Counted from the first letter of the stretch, positions 33,468 through 42,632 are shown. The stretch: 64,000 nucleotides of DNA from Bacillota bacterium (GCA_023415775.1 JAEZJM010000017.1:106595-170594); one strand, 5' to 3'. The notes: a model not told the origin generated them from the sequence alone. Numbers and translations: made by a program.

Positions 33468-34760
33468 CTATTTGAACAGGGACGGTAACCACAGAACGGT
33501 CTGGGGTATGTAGGTGATGAGTAAGAGGACGACGATCATGGCGTAGAAGAAGGGCAGCATGGCTTTGGTGCCCTGGGAGATGGTGACGTTGCCGATGGCG
33601 CAGCCGATGAAGAGCACGGTGCCGACAGGGGGTGTGAGGAGGCCCATGCCGGAGTTGAAGATGAGCATGAGGCCGAAGTGGACGGGGTCCATGCCGAAGG
33701 AGGTGCAGACGGGCAGGAGCACGGGGGTGAGGATGAGGATCATGGGCGCCATGTCCATGGGGCCGCCGAGGATGAGGAGCAGGATGTTGATGAGCATGAA
33801 GATGACGTATTTATTGTCGGAGACGGTGACGAACCACTGGGTGATCATATCGGGGACGCTGAGAAAGGCCATGACGTAGCCGAAGGCGGCCGAGGCGGAG
33901 ATAAGGAAGTAGACCATGAGGACGGTGCGGAGGGTGCGCTTGAGGACGTTCCACATTCTGGAAAGCGGCACTTCGCGATAGACGCCGAAGGCGAGGATGA
34001 AGGAGTAGACAACGGCAAGGGCGCCCGATTCGGTGGCGGTGAAGACGCCGGAGATGATGCCGCCGAGGATGATGAAGGCCGGCGACAGGGAGAGCAGACC
34101 GTGGAAGATGATGCCGCCCCACTCGGAGCGGGGTACCGGGTCGCTGGCCGGATAGCCGCGCTTGACGGCCATGAAGTAGGCGACGGTCATAAGTGACCCG
34201 AGGAGGAGGAAGCCGGGGACGATGCCGCCGAGGAAGAGGCTTTTGATGGAGATGCCGCCGGCGACGACGGAGTAGAGGACGAGGTTGTGGCTGGGAGGGA
34301 CGACGACGCCCTGGATGGCGGAGGAGATGGTGAGGCCTACGGCGTAGTCGGCGTCATAGCCTTTTTTCTTCATGGCGGGGATCATTACCGAGCCGACCGA
34401 GGCGGCGTCGGCGCCGGCGGAGCCGGAGATGTTGCCGAAGAACATGCAGGCGATGCAGTTGACGAGGGCCAGGCCGCCGCGGATGCGCCCGACGATGAGG
34501 CTGGCGAGGTTGACGAGCCGCTGGGCGAGCCCCCCCTCCCCCATTATCTGGCCGGTGAGGATGAAGAAGGGGATGGCCAGCAGGGAGAAGGTTTTGACGC
34601 CGTTGATCATCTGCTGCCCGATGGTGGGCAGGGGCACTTCGAGCCAGGTCATGGTGAGGAGCGAGGAGGCGAAGAGCGCCTGGGCGACGGGGAGCCTGAA
34701 GAGGGTGAAGAGGATGAAGCTGCAGCCAAGCAGCCATACGGCGATGTCGTTAATGTCCAT
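33468..34760 (-). CDS. dctM: TRAP transporter large permease subunit (DctM family)
   Basis: 430 aa with about twelve membrane segments: FFILTGQIMGEGGLAQRLV near residue 61, the family motif GNISGSAGADAASVGSVMIPAM near 109, and PPVGTVLFIGCAIG near 375. It is the ion-coupled transport subunit working with DctQ and the DctP binding protein. The ATG at 34760 overlaps the dctQ stop by one base (TAATG). Confidence 0.92.
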   Translation of the reverse strand: MDINDIAVWLLGCSFILFTLFRLPVAQALFASSLLTMTWLEVPLPTIGQQMINGVKTFSLLAIPFFILTGQIMGEGGLAQRLVNLASLIVGRIRGGLALVNCIACMFFGNISGSAGADAASVGSVMIPAMKKKGYDADYAVGLTISSAIQGVVVPPSHNLVLYSVVAGGISIKSLFLGGIVPGFLLLGSLMTVAYFMAVKRGYPASDPVPRSEWGGIIFHGLLSLSPAFIILGGIISGVFTATESGALAVVYSFILAFGVYREVPLSRMWNVLKRTLRTVLMVYFLISASAAFGYVMAFLSVPDMITQWFVTVSDNKYVIFMLINILLLILGGPMDMAPMILILTPVLLPVCTSFGMDPVHFGLMLIFNSGMGLLTPPVGTVLFIGCAIGNVTISQGTKAMLPFFYAMIVVLLLITYIPQTVLWLPSLFK

Positions 34761-35284
34761 TATTGTTTAGCCTCCGTCGTTTCTGCGCCCATTTCGATGT
34801 CGGCTCCTTTATGACGCCGCGTGTCGTAGCCGAGCATCTGGAGGACCGAGTAGGCGCAGACCATGAAGCCGCTGACCGGCATTACGGCGTAGACGACGCT
34901 GTTGGGCATTTTGGTGGCCGGCAGGGTGGACTCTAACATGAGGACGGTGAATTCCCAGCCGTAGATGACGAAGTACAGTCCGTAGATGAGGCCCATGATG
35001 TCGATCCATTTGTCGATCCACCTGTTGACACGGGCCGGCAGACGGTCTGTGAGGGCTTCGACGCCCATGTGGACGCCTTCGCGGAAGCCGATGGCGATGC
35101 CCATGAAGGCGAACCATACGAGGCAGATGAGGATGGCTTCTTCTGACCAGAAGAAGACGAAGTTGAGGAGTTTGCGGGTCGCGACCTGGACGGCCATGAC
35201 GATGATGACGCCGAGCAGGGCGAGGATGGCGCAGGTTTCAAACAGGGTGTCGATTTTGGTCGCTATGCGTTTTAATGCTTCCAT
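34760..35284 (-). CDS. dctQ: TRAP transporter small permease subunit (DctQ family)
   Basis: 174 aa with four membrane segments (ILALLGVIIVMAVQVATR, FFWSEEAILICLVWFAFMG, IDIMGLIYGLYFVIYGWEF, YAVMPVSGFMVCAYSVL). The WSEE motif on the second helix and the RLPARVNRWID loop are typical for DctQ. It pairs with the DctM encoded immediately downstream (1-bp overlap) and lies 46 bp after the mannonate oxidoreductase gene. Confidence 0.9.
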   Translation of the reverse strand: MEALKRIATKIDTLFETCAILALLGVIIVMAVQVATRKLLNFVFFWSEEAILICLVWFAFMGIAIGFREGVHMGVEALTDRLPARVNRWIDKWIDIMGLIYGLYFVIYGWEFTVLMLESTLPATKMPNSVVYAVMPVSGFMVCAYSVLQMLGYDTRRHKGADIEMGAETTEAKQ

Positions 35285-35330
35285 TGTTGTTTCCCCTCTC
35301 CGCGGGGCTACCTTTCGATAGCTCTTCTCT

Positions 35331-36176
35331 CTATACGCCGCCGTAGGCCATGAAGCCGCCGTCGACAGGGACGACGATGCCGGTTACGAAGCCTGATACG
35401 TCTTCGTCGGCGAGCCAGACGAGGGTGCCGAGGAGTTCTTCCGGCTTGCCGAAACGTCGCATGGGTGTGTGGGCCATGACTTTTTCCGCTCTGGGGGTGA
35501 GCGAGCCGTCGGGGTTGGTGAGCAGGGTGCGGTTTTGTTCGGTGAGGAAGAAGCCGGGGGCGATGGCGTTTACTCTGATGCCGGCGTCGGCCATGTGGAC
35601 GGCCAGCCATTGGGTGAAGTTGCTGACAGCCGCTTTGGCGGCGCTGTAGGCGGGGACTTTGGTGAGCGGGCTGTAGGCGCTCATTGAGGAGATGTTGATG
35701 ATGGTGGCGCCTGGCCGGCCGACCATCTGGGCGGCGAAGATTTGGCTGGGGATGAAGGTGCCCATGAAGTTGAGGCGCATAACATAGTCGAAGCCCTCGG
35801 TGGCCATGTCGAAGAAGGTTCTGACGGCTTCGTCCTTTTTGTCCATGTCGGCTAGCTGGAGGGTCTCTTTGCTGGTGGTGCCGCGCGGGTCGTTGCCGCC
35901 GGCGCCGTTGATGAGGATGTCGCAGGGGCCGAGCTCGTTTTTGACGGTGGCGGCAGCTTTGATGACGCTTTCCCGGTCGAGGACGTCGCAGGATACGCCG
36001 ATGGCCGTCCCACCGGCGCTGACGATGTCGTCGGCTACTTTTTGGGCCTTTTCTCCGCTGCGGCCGAGGATGGCGACTTTGACGCCGAGGCCGGCGAGTT
36101 CGCGGGCCATGGGGGCGCACAGAATCCCGCTGCCGCCTGTGATGACCGCTACTCTTCCCTTTAAGGTTTTGTTCAT
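35331..36176 (-). CDS. SDR-family D-mannonate oxidoreductase (fructuronate reductase)
   Basis: 281 aa SDR with TGGSGILCAPMAREL (near residue 14), NGAGGNDP (near 93), the Ser of NISSMSAYSP and YSAAKAA (near 179). The insert after NGAGGNDPRGTTSKETLQ is typical of the mannonate-oxidoreductase SDR group linked to uxuA. It interconverts fructuronate and mannonate with NAD(P)H; UxuA then dehydrates mannonate. The start overlaps the uxuA stop by 4 bp (ATGA). The role rests on motif style plus operon context. Confidence 0.85.
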   Translation of the reverse strand: MNKTLKGRVAVITGGSGILCAPMARELAGLGVKVAILGRSGEKAQKVADDIVSAGGTAIGVSCDVLDRESVIKAAATVKNELGPCDILINGAGGNDPRGTTSKETLQLADMDKKDEAVRTFFDMATEGFDYVMRLNFMGTFIPSQIFAAQMVGRPGATIINISSMSAYSPLTKVPAYSAAKAAVSNFTQWLAVHMADAGIRVNAIAPGFFLTEQNRTLLTNPDGSLTPRAEKVMAHTPMRRFGKPEELLGTLVWLADEDVSGFVTGIVVPVDGGFMAYGGV

Positions 36177-37258
36177 TTTTGGTCCCCCTCGCTCATTTTT
36201 TTGATGGCATCCCATAGTCCGTGGAGATATACCGCGCCTAACGCCCTGTCGTAGAGGCCGTAGCCGGGCATCCCTTCCTCTCCCCAGATCATCCGGCCGT
36301 GGTCGGGCCGGATGGGACCCGTGAAGCCCACTTCGTGGTAGGCTTTCATTACTTCGAACATGCTGACGGCGCCGGTGTCGTCTTTGTGGGCGGTTTCGTA
36401 GAATACGCCGGGGCGCTCGATGATGATGTTGCGCACGTGGCCGAAATGGAGGCGACCCATTTTGCCGAATTGGCGGACCATGGCGGGGATGTCGTTGTTG
36501 CCGTCGGCGCCAAGGGCGCCGCTGCAAAGGGCGAGGCCGTTGGCGGGGCTGTCGACGAGCCCGATGATGCGCTCGAGATTGGCCTTGTTTATGACGATGC
36601 GCGGCAGGCCGAATACCGGCCAGGGCGGATCGTCCGGGTGGATGGCCATTTTGATGCCGCACGCTTCGGCGGTGGGGATTATGCCCTCGAGGAAGTATTT
36701 GAGGTTGGCGAACAGTTTCTCGTCGTCGACGTCTTTGTAGAGGGCGAAAAGTTTCTTTATGTGGGCGAGCCGCTCTTTTTCCCAGCCGGGGAATTCGAAG
36801 CCGTTGGAGCCCTGCTCCATCTGTTCGACGAGGACTTCCGGCTTGAGGCCGCGGATTTTGTCTTCTTCGTAGAAGAGCGCGGTGGAGCCGTCGGGGAGGA
36901 CTTTGGCGAGGTCGGTGCGCATCCAGTCGAAGACGGGCATGAAGTTGTAGCAGACAACTTCGATGCCGGCTCTGGAGAGGTTCCTGAGGGTGGCGCAGTA
37001 GTTTTGTATGTAGCGGTCCCGCGTGGGCAGGCCGAGTTTGATGTCTTCGTGGACGTTGACGCTTTCGACGGTTTTGAAGGTGAGCCCGGCAGCCTCGATC
37101 TGATTCCTGAGGTTGAGGATGTCTTCATAGGGCCAGATTTCGCCGACGGGGATGTGGTAGATGGCGCTGACGACGTTGGTTACGCCCGGTATCTGCCTGA
37201 TGTGTTCGAGGGGGATGCTGTCGAGTTTTTCTCCGTACCATCTGAATGACATTTGCAT
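36173..37258 (-). CDS. uxuA: Mannonate dehydratase
   Basis: 361 aa. Converts D-mannonate to 2-keto-3-deoxygluconate in hexuronate breakdown. Recognisable family blocks are MSFRWYGEKLDSIPLEHIRQIPGV at the N-terminus, NYCATLRNLSRAGIEVVCYNFMPVFDW near residue 85, MAIHPDDPPWPVFGLPRI near 204, HFGHVRN near 272 and PIRPDHGRMIWGE near 317, whose His, Cys and Asp bind the metal. It overlaps the SDR gene. A GntR-family gene lies just upstream, and the operon continues into a TRAP transporter. Confidence 0.93.
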   Translation of the reverse strand: MQMSFRWYGEKLDSIPLEHIRQIPGVTNVVSAIYHIPVGEIWPYEDILNLRNQIEAAGLTFKTVESVNVHEDIKLGLPTRDRYIQNYCATLRNLSRAGIEVVCYNFMPVFDWMRTDLAKVLPDGSTALFYEEDKIRGLKPEVLVEQMEQGSNGFEFPGWEKERLAHIKKLFALYKDVDDEKLFANLKYFLEGIIPTAEACGIKMAIHPDDPPWPVFGLPRIVINKANLERIIGLVDSPANGLALCSGALGADGNNDIPAMVRQFGKMGRLHFGHVRNIIIERPGVFYETAHKDDTGAVSMFEVMKAYHEVGFTGPIRPDHGRMIWGEEGMPGYGLYDRALGAVYLHGLWDAIKKMSEGDQK

Positions 37259-37294
37259 GGGTTTTCTCTCCCTGTCGGCTTTCTTGTTACGTTT

Positions 37295-38020
37295 TTAGAT
37301 GTTTGCTCGGTTTGTTTTGATGGGCAGGAAGTAGTGGCCGTATTCGCCGCGCAGGTATTCGAGGTCGACGACGACTTTGTTGAGGTGGAGGTTGATCGTT
37401 TTTTTGGCCAGGGCCGGGTCTTTTTCGCGGATGGCCCGGATGAGTTCTTTGTGCTGGTGGATGAGCTGCTCCCAGTCGAAGCCGACGGCGAGGTTGAGCA
37501 TTCTGACGCGGTTGTAGTGGGCGTTCATGTGCTGGAGCATCGACCAGGTGCGGGCTTTTTTGCAGCCTTTGAAGATGGTGGCGTGCATGGTTTCGTCGAG
37601 TTCGAAGAATTTGTGGTAGTTTTTTTCGCTGATGCACAGTTCCTGGAGGGCGACGCAGGATTGAAGCTGGAAGAGGTCTTCGCCGGGGAAGGCTACGCAG
37701 GCTTGCTGGATTACTTCTTTTTCAAGGGTTTCCCGGACGAATTTCGATTCTTCGACTTGGTCGGTGTCGATGAGCGAGACGTAGGTGCCCTTTTGGGGGT
37801 AGATGTCGAGGAGTTTTTCCTGCGCGAGCTTGATAAACGCTTCGCGGACAGGGGTGCGACTGACGTGAAGCCGTTCGGCGATCTCCTGTTCGGAGATGCT
37901 TTGTCCGGGCTGAAGGGTCAGGTTGATGATGTTGGCCTTGAGCAGCCGGTATACGTATTCGCGGGCGGATTCCTGCTGAAAGCGTTCGATGGCAATCAAT
38001 TTCCCATATTCCCCCTTCAC
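37295..38020 (-). CDS. GntR/FadR-subfamily transcriptional regulator of the uronate operon
   Basis: 241 aa. The N-terminal winged helix (QPGQSISEQEIAERLHVSRTPVREAFIKLAQEKLL, residues about 37-71) is followed by an all-helical FCD ligand domain (DETMHATIFKGC, HKELIRAIREKDPALA). FadR-type regulators are released by carbohydrate-acid metabolites. It is the first gene of the uxuA-SDR-TRAP operon (36-bp gap to uxuA). A perfect inverted repeat lies 29-49 bp upstream of its start, so autoregulation of the whole operon is likely. Confidence 0.9.
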   Translation of the reverse strand: MKGEYGKLIAIERFQQESAREYVYRLLKANIINLTLQPGQSISEQEIAERLHVSRTPVREAFIKLAQEKLLDIYPQKGTYVSLIDTDQVEESKFVRETLEKEVIQQACVAFPGEDLFQLQSCVALQELCISEKNYHKFFELDETMHATIFKGCKKARTWSMLQHMNAHYNRVRMLNLAVGFDWEQLIHQHKELIRAIREKDPALAKKTINLHLNKVVVDLEYLRGEYGHYFLPIKTNRANI

Positions 38021-38048
38021 GGTCTCTATGAAAATACTACCATACTAC

Positions 38049-38069
38049 CATACTAGTGTAAATAGTATG
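38049..38069 (-). promoter_or_regulatory. Likely GntR operator upstream of the uxuA operon
   Basis: A perfect 7-bp inverted repeat CATACTA-GTGTAAA-TAGTATG. Directly beside it, three direct copies of ATACTACC run from about 38035. It sits 29 bp upstream of the regulator's start codon, where repressor sites are common. Confidence 0.65.
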
Positions 38070-38160
38070 CATTTTAATTTTCTGAAGATATTCCGCATTG
38101 TAAAACGTGGCCTTTTTGCTGCTTTGCTGCGCTTGCCGCCGGAATGCGGGTAAATGCAAG

Positions 38161-38187
38161 AAAGACGCGCCTTGGAGGCGCGTCTTT
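38161..38187 (-). terminator. Terminator of the second TRAP operon
   Basis: An 11-bp perfect stem AAAGACGCGCC/GGCGCGTCTTT with a 5-nt loop, 32 bp after the dctM stop on the minus strand. Confidence 0.85.
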
Positions 38188-38219
38188 CATTGGGTGTGTG
38201 TTTTGCGGTTTTCGGGTGG

Positions 38220-39509
38220 TTATTTGGGGATCAGATAGCTCATGGGCACGAGCACGATTTCGGGGAAGAAGGTCAGCAGCAGCAGCAGGACGATTTCGAT
38301 CCACAAATACGGCATGACTTTGCTGATGATCTCTTCCATGGAGACCTTGCCTACGCCGGCGGCGACGTTGAGGACGGTGCCGACCGGCGGGGTTAGTACG
38401 CCGATCATGTTGTTGAAGACGAACATGAACCCGAAGTAGATGGGGTCGATGCCGGCTTTCTCGATGATCGGCATCATCACGGGGGTGAGGATGAGGATGG
38501 TCGGGGTGGCGTCCATGGCGGTGCCTACGAGCAGGACGATGATGTTGATGACGAACATCAGCAGGATTTTGTTGTCCATGATCGGCGCCAGCGAACTGGC
38601 GATCCACTGCGGGATGTTGGCGACCGCGATCAGCCACGACGATATCATGGCGGCCGCGCACAGGAACATGACGATGCTGGTTACTTTGGCGGCGGACACT
38701 AATACGTCGCAGATGTGGTTGAGCTTGAGTTCCCGGTAGATGAACACGCCGACGAACAGCGCGTAGAAGACGGCGATGGAGGCGGCCTCGGTGGGGGTGA
38801 AGACGCCGCCGCGCAGGCCGACGATGATGATGCCGGGGAGGATGAACGCCCAGATGGCGTCGCGGGCTGTTTTCAATACGACGGAGAGCGGCTGCTTCGG
38901 CTGCATTCTGAATTGCCTTTTGCGGGCCAGCCACGCCCAGGTTAGGGCGAGGAAGATGCATAGCAGCAGGCCGGGCACGATGCCGGACATAAAGAGTTTG
39001 GGTATGGAGACGTTGCCGGTGACGCCGAAGATGATCATGGGCACGCTCAGCGGCATGATGGGCGGGATGATGGCCGCTGAGGCGATGAGGGCCGCCGACA
39101 TGCCCCGGTCGTAGCCGGCTTCGACCATTATCGGAATGAGGATGGCGCTGAGGGCCGCCGTGTCAGCGACCGCCGAGCCGGACAGGCCGGCGAAGATGAG
39201 GCTGGCGATGATGGCGACATAGCCGAGGCCGCCGCGGACGTGGCCGACGAGGGCCATGGCGAAGGCGATGATGCGTTTGGAGACGCCGCCGGCGTTCATG
39301 AGTTCGCCGGCGAGGATGAAGAAGGCGATGGCCATGAGGGGGAAGTTGTCGGCGCCGTCGACGAGGGTGGCAGCGAGGATCTGGGTGTCGAACATGTTGA
39401 GCTGGAAGAGGAGGAAGACGCCGCTGATGATGAGCGAGTGGGCGATAGGGATCCCCAGAGCCATGGCAACGAGGAGCGAGCCAAGAAATACGAACATTGT
39501 CATTTCCAT
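38220..39509 (-). CDS. dctM: TRAP transporter large permease subunit (DctM family), second system
   Basis: 429 aa with about twelve membrane segments: AIAFFILAGELMNAGGVSKRI near residue 55, the family motif GLSGSAVADTAALSAILIPIMVEAGYD near 108, and TPPVGTVLNVAAGVG near 378. It is the ion-coupled transport subunit. The start overlaps the dctQ stop (TAATG). It differs clearly in sequence from the DctM at 33468, so it is a second, separate system. Confidence 0.92.
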   Translation of the reverse strand: MEMTMFVFLGSLLVAMALGIPIAHSLIISGVFLLFQLNMFDTQILAATLVDGADNFPLMAIAFFILAGELMNAGGVSKRIIAFAMALVGHVRGGLGYVAIIASLIFAGLSGSAVADTAALSAILIPIMVEAGYDRGMSAALIASAAIIPPIMPLSVPMIIFGVTGNVSIPKLFMSGIVPGLLLCIFLALTWAWLARKRQFRMQPKQPLSVVLKTARDAIWAFILPGIIIVGLRGGVFTPTEAASIAVFYALFVGVFIYRELKLNHICDVLVSAAKVTSIVMFLCAAAMISSWLIAVANIPQWIASSLAPIMDNKILLMFVINIIVLLVGTAMDATPTILILTPVMMPIIEKAGIDPIYFGFMFVFNNMIGVLTPPVGTVLNVAAGVGKVSMEEIISKVMPYLWIEIVLLLLLTFFPEIVLVPMSYLIPK

Positions 39510-40057
39510 TATTGCTTCGCCCCTTCCTTGGCTTCGCCGGCGATCAGCTGTGTGTCTTCGTTGTCGCTGGTCATTACGAGTTCGCTGTCAGCCATTTTGC
39601 CGGTTATGAGCCGGTAGAGGTTGCACAGGGAGATGACTACCATCGAGACGCTGCAAATAAAACCGGAGACGTACACTAAGGCCAGCGGTATCTGCATCGA
39701 GGACGATACCTGGTCGCCGGTCAGTACGGTCATTTTCCAAGTTCCATGGACGCAGAGGCCCATTGTTATCACAAGGATGATGTTGTTGAATATAAACAGT
39801 TTGCGCCGGCCGTTGATCGACAGTTTTCTCACTAATGTGTCGACGCCGAGGTGGGCGTTTTCCTGGTAGGCGACGATAGCGCCCAGGAAGATAAGCCAGA
39901 TGAACAGGTACCGGGAGGCTTCCTCAGCCCAGGTGAGGCCTTCGTTGAAAAAGTAGCGCAATATTACGTTGGCGAAAACAAATGTGGCCATGCAGGTAAG
40001 GCAGACCGCTATCGCTGCGTGGAGCAGGCGGTTTATCTGTTTGCTAAAGCTGCCCAT
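39509..40057 (-). CDS. dctQ: TRAP transporter small permease subunit (DctQ family), second system
   Basis: 182 aa from the ATG at 40057 (AAAGGAAG upstream; the longer in-frame reading lacks a site). Four membrane segments include AVCLTCMATFVFANVILRYFF and LTWAEEASRYLFIWLIFLGA with the DctQ motif WAEE. It partners the DctM downstream. An attenuator-like hairpin separates it from the dctP gene upstream. Confidence 0.9.
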   Translation of the reverse strand: MGSFSKQINRLLHAAIAVCLTCMATFVFANVILRYFFNEGLTWAEEASRYLFIWLIFLGAIVAYQENAHLGVDTLVRKLSINGRRKLFIFNNIILVITMGLCVHGTWKMTVLTGDQVSSSMQIPLALVYVSGFICSVSMVVISLCNLYRLITGKMADSELVMTSDNEDTQLIAGEAKEGAKQ

Positions 40058-40141
40058 ATTCCGGCTTCCTTTCGGGGGAGTACTTATCCCCGTTTTGAGT
40101 TTGTGCACGGCAATAAATAATTGCGGTCGTGCAAAAAAACA

Positions 40142-40194
40142 GGCGGGACTGTCGAAAGCAGGCGATTTCGCGAATACTTGGCGACAGTCCCGCC
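40142..40194 (-). terminator. Attenuator hairpin between dctP and dctQM
   Basis: A perfect 13-bp stem GGCGGGACTGTCG/CGACAGTCCCGCC. On the minus strand it is followed within 2 bp by a run of seven T, the form of an intrinsic terminator. It lies inside the transporter operon, after dctP. Partial termination would give more binding protein than permease. Confidence 0.8.
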
Positions 40195-40207
40195 GCTCGA
40201 CCAGGTG

Positions 40208-41245
40208 TTACTTGGAGGCCTTGGCGATTTCGGCTTTTACTTCGTCGACGACGTCTTTGCCGATTTCTTTTTCAAACTGGGCGGCAATGTCCTTGGTGGC
40301 GTCCATGAAGAGTTTCTGCTGTTCGGGGGTCAGATTGGTGACGGTCATGCCGGCTTTTGCCAGGCCCTGGGCGGCTTCGGCGTCAACCTTGCGGTTGTAT
40401 TCGCGCTGCCATTTGCTGGCTTCCTGGCCGGTTTTCCTGAGGAGTTCCTGGTCTTCCTTGGGCAGGGTGTCCCACAGCTTCTTGCTGTACATGATGACGA
40501 ACGGGGTGTAGACGTGTTTGCTCATGGTGGTGTATTTCTGTACTTCGTGGAATTTCTGCAGGAAGTTGGTGGTGTTCGGGTTTTCCTGGCCGTCGATGGT
40601 CTTCTGCTGCATGGCGTTGAAGACTTCGCTGAACGGCATCGGAGTGGGGTTGGCGCCGAGTTTTCTCCAGGCAGCCAGGTGGACGGGGTTTTCCATGGTC
40701 CTGATCTTCAGGCCTTTGATGTCTTCCGGGGTCTTGATTTCGCGCTTGCTGTTGGTTACCTGGCGGTAGCCGTTTTCCATGTACATGAGGCCTACGAGAC
40801 CATGGGCGGAAAGCGAGTCGAGCATTTTCTTGCCGAACGGACCGTCAAGAACGGCGTCGACTACTTTCTCGTTGGGGAACAGGAACGGAAGGTCGAATAC
40901 CATCCAGCGTTTGTCGATGGTGGCCATCGGCGAGCTCGAGGGACCGGACATTTCCAGCGTGCCGGCTCTGAGGGCGGTCATGGTTTTGATGTCGTCGCCG
41001 AGCTGGGCGCTGGGGAAGATCTGGATCTCAAGACGGCCTTTGGATTCCTTGGCAACAAGTTCCTTCCACTTTTCCAGTCCCTTGTATTCCGGGCTGGCAT
41101 CATTCAGGCCGATGGAGACCTTGATGACTTTTTTCTCGACTTTCTGCTCGGCAGGCTTCTTGTCGCCGCCGCCACATCCTGCCAGCAGGGTTACTGCCAT
41201 CACGAGAACGAGCAGTACACTGGCTACTTTGAGAGCTTTTTTCAT
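40208..41245 (-). CDS. dctP: TRAP transporter substrate-binding protein (DctP family), second system
   Basis: 345 aa from the ATG at 41245; an in-frame GTG 15 bp earlier is part of the GGAGGGAAGAAGG ribosome site. The signal peptide MKKALKVASVLLVLVMAVTLLAGCGG ends in a lipobox. Core motifs are IRTMENPVHLAAWRKLGANPTPMPFSEVFNAMQQKTIDGQENP. It binds an acidic substrate for the downstream DctQM. It lies next to a LarA homologue and a GarR-like reductase, so a hydroxy acid or sugar acid is the probable ligand (inference). Confidence 0.9.
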   Translation of the reverse strand: MKKALKVASVLLVLVMAVTLLAGCGGGDKKPAEQKVEKKVIKVSIGLNDASPEYKGLEKWKELVAKESKGRLEIQIFPSAQLGDDIKTMTALRAGTLEMSGPSSSPMATIDKRWMVFDLPFLFPNEKVVDAVLDGPFGKKMLDSLSAHGLVGLMYMENGYRQVTNSKREIKTPEDIKGLKIRTMENPVHLAAWRKLGANPTPMPFSEVFNAMQQKTIDGQENPNTTNFLQKFHEVQKYTTMSKHVYTPFVIMYSKKLWDTLPKEDQELLRKTGQEASKWQREYNRKVDAEAAQGLAKAGMTVTNLTPEQQKLFMDATKDIAAQFEKEIGKDVVDEVKAEIAKASK

Positions 41246-41336
41246 CCTTCTTCCCTCCACTTTTAATATGCAAAACGCCAGGTCAGAAGAGCCTCGCCCA
41301 GCATTTTGTCCGTGGTTGCCGGGGGCCGTCGGCCCC

Positions 41337-42632
41337 TCAGCCCAGGAGCGGCACGGTGTTGGCCGCCTGGGTCATTACGGTGATGGTGTAGTCGTCCCGG
41401 CCGATTATCCGCCGGGCAAGGTCGTAGGCTTCGGCGAAAGAGGCGACCGGCTTTAGGCCGGCTTCGCGCATGATGGCGAAGTTTTCCGGCTTGGTGACGC
41501 CGAAGATGGCTACTTGTTTGGACATGTCTTTGAGGCGGAAGGCGGAGTAGCCGGGGACGGTGAATTTTTTCCGCACGGCGAGTTCGAATTCGAGCGGGTC
41601 TTTGTAGCGCAGCCATTCCATGTATTCGGGCGGTTCGTTGATGTCTTCGCATTCGAGGAAGCAGATGATCGCCCCGCCGGGCTTGGCTGCCATGTAGGCG
41701 TTGTCGAGGGCTTTGATGGATTGGTAGAGGTTGATGTCCTTGGGGAAGCCGCCCGCAGAGGCTACGACGAGGTCAGCCTGAGCGGCGATGGGCACGCCGT
41801 AGGTCCGCTCGACCTCACGGCAGCCTTCTTCCCAGGCTTTGTGCCAGTGGCCGGCGACGAAGCGGCCGATCTTGCCTTCGGGGGTGAGGACGGCGTGGAG
41901 CAGGAAGGCGGGGTTGACCATGGCGGCCATTTCGGTCATGTCGTCGTGCATTTCGTTGCCGACGGTGCGCCCCGACTGGCAGTTGGGGTTGAGGCCCTGG
42001 CCGATTTCGGCGCTGAGGCAGTAGCGGTGGTTGCCCTGGATGGTTTCGTAGCCGCTGACTCCGGGCATGATGCCTTTGCGTCCGCCGCCGAAGCCGGCCA
42101 TGAGGTGGAAGGCGATGCCGCCGGTGAGGATGACTTTGTCGGCGGCCATGATGGTTTTGTTGATGTAGGTTTCGACCCCGCGGCTGGTGGTGCCGACGTG
42201 GACGAGGTTTTCCTTGTCGTGGGCGTCGTGCTGGAGCATTTTTATGCGGTGGCATACGGTCTGGCCGCATAGGAGGGCGAGTTCTTCGCCGGTGTTGCGA
42301 CGATGGGCGCCGAGGGCGACGACGATGGTGATGTCTTCGTCGGGAACGCCGCAGGCGTTGAGTTCGTCGAGCAGGACGGGCAGGAAGGTGTCGAACTGGA
42401 CCCAGGCCCGGGTGATGTCGCTGACGGTGATGGCGACTTTGTCGCCGGCCCGGACGACTTCGCGGAGGGGTGGGGCGCCGATCGGCGCCGCGAGCGCGGC
42501 TTTGACGGCGGCCGGGATGTCGGCGATGGCGGGCAGGAAGCCGCCTTTGATGTCGTAGAGGATTTTATCGGCCGGCAGCGGTACTGAGATGGTGTGGCGT
42601 CCGTAAAGAAAGTCGAAGTTTTGTTGTGGCAA
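41337..42632 (-). CDS. LarA family (nickel-dependent lactate racemase) homologue
   Basis: 431 aa starting at TTG 42632. The N-terminal domain has SDITRAW, the LarA substrate-site Arg motif, and ALGAHRRNTGEE. The central GGIAFHLMAGFGGGRKGIMPG keeps the His and the Lys that hold the nickel-pincer cofactor in LarA. LarA homologues racemise or epimerise 2-hydroxy acids and sugar acids and need cofactor genes larB, larC and larE, which are not in this window. Here it stands among sugar-acid genes, so an aldonate or hydroxy-acid epimerase is more likely than lactate racemase. Confidence 0.85.
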   Translation of the reverse strand: MPQQNFDFLYGRHTISVPLPADKILYDIKGGFLPAIADIPAAVKAALAAPIGAPPLREVVRAGDKVAITVSDITRAWVQFDTFLPVLLDELNACGVPDEDITIVVALGAHRRNTGEELALLCGQTVCHRIKMLQHDAHDKENLVHVGTTSRGVETYINKTIMAADKVILTGGIAFHLMAGFGGGRKGIMPGVSGYETIQGNHRYCLSAEIGQGLNPNCQSGRTVGNEMHDDMTEMAAMVNPAFLLHAVLTPEGKIGRFVAGHWHKAWEEGCREVERTYGVPIAAQADLVVASAGGFPKDINLYQSIKALDNAYMAAKPGGAIICFLECEDINEPPEYMEWLRYKDPLEFELAVRKKFTVPGYSAFRLKDMSKQVAIFGVTKPENFAIMREAGLKPVASFAEAYDLARRIIGRDDYTITVMTQAANTVPLLG

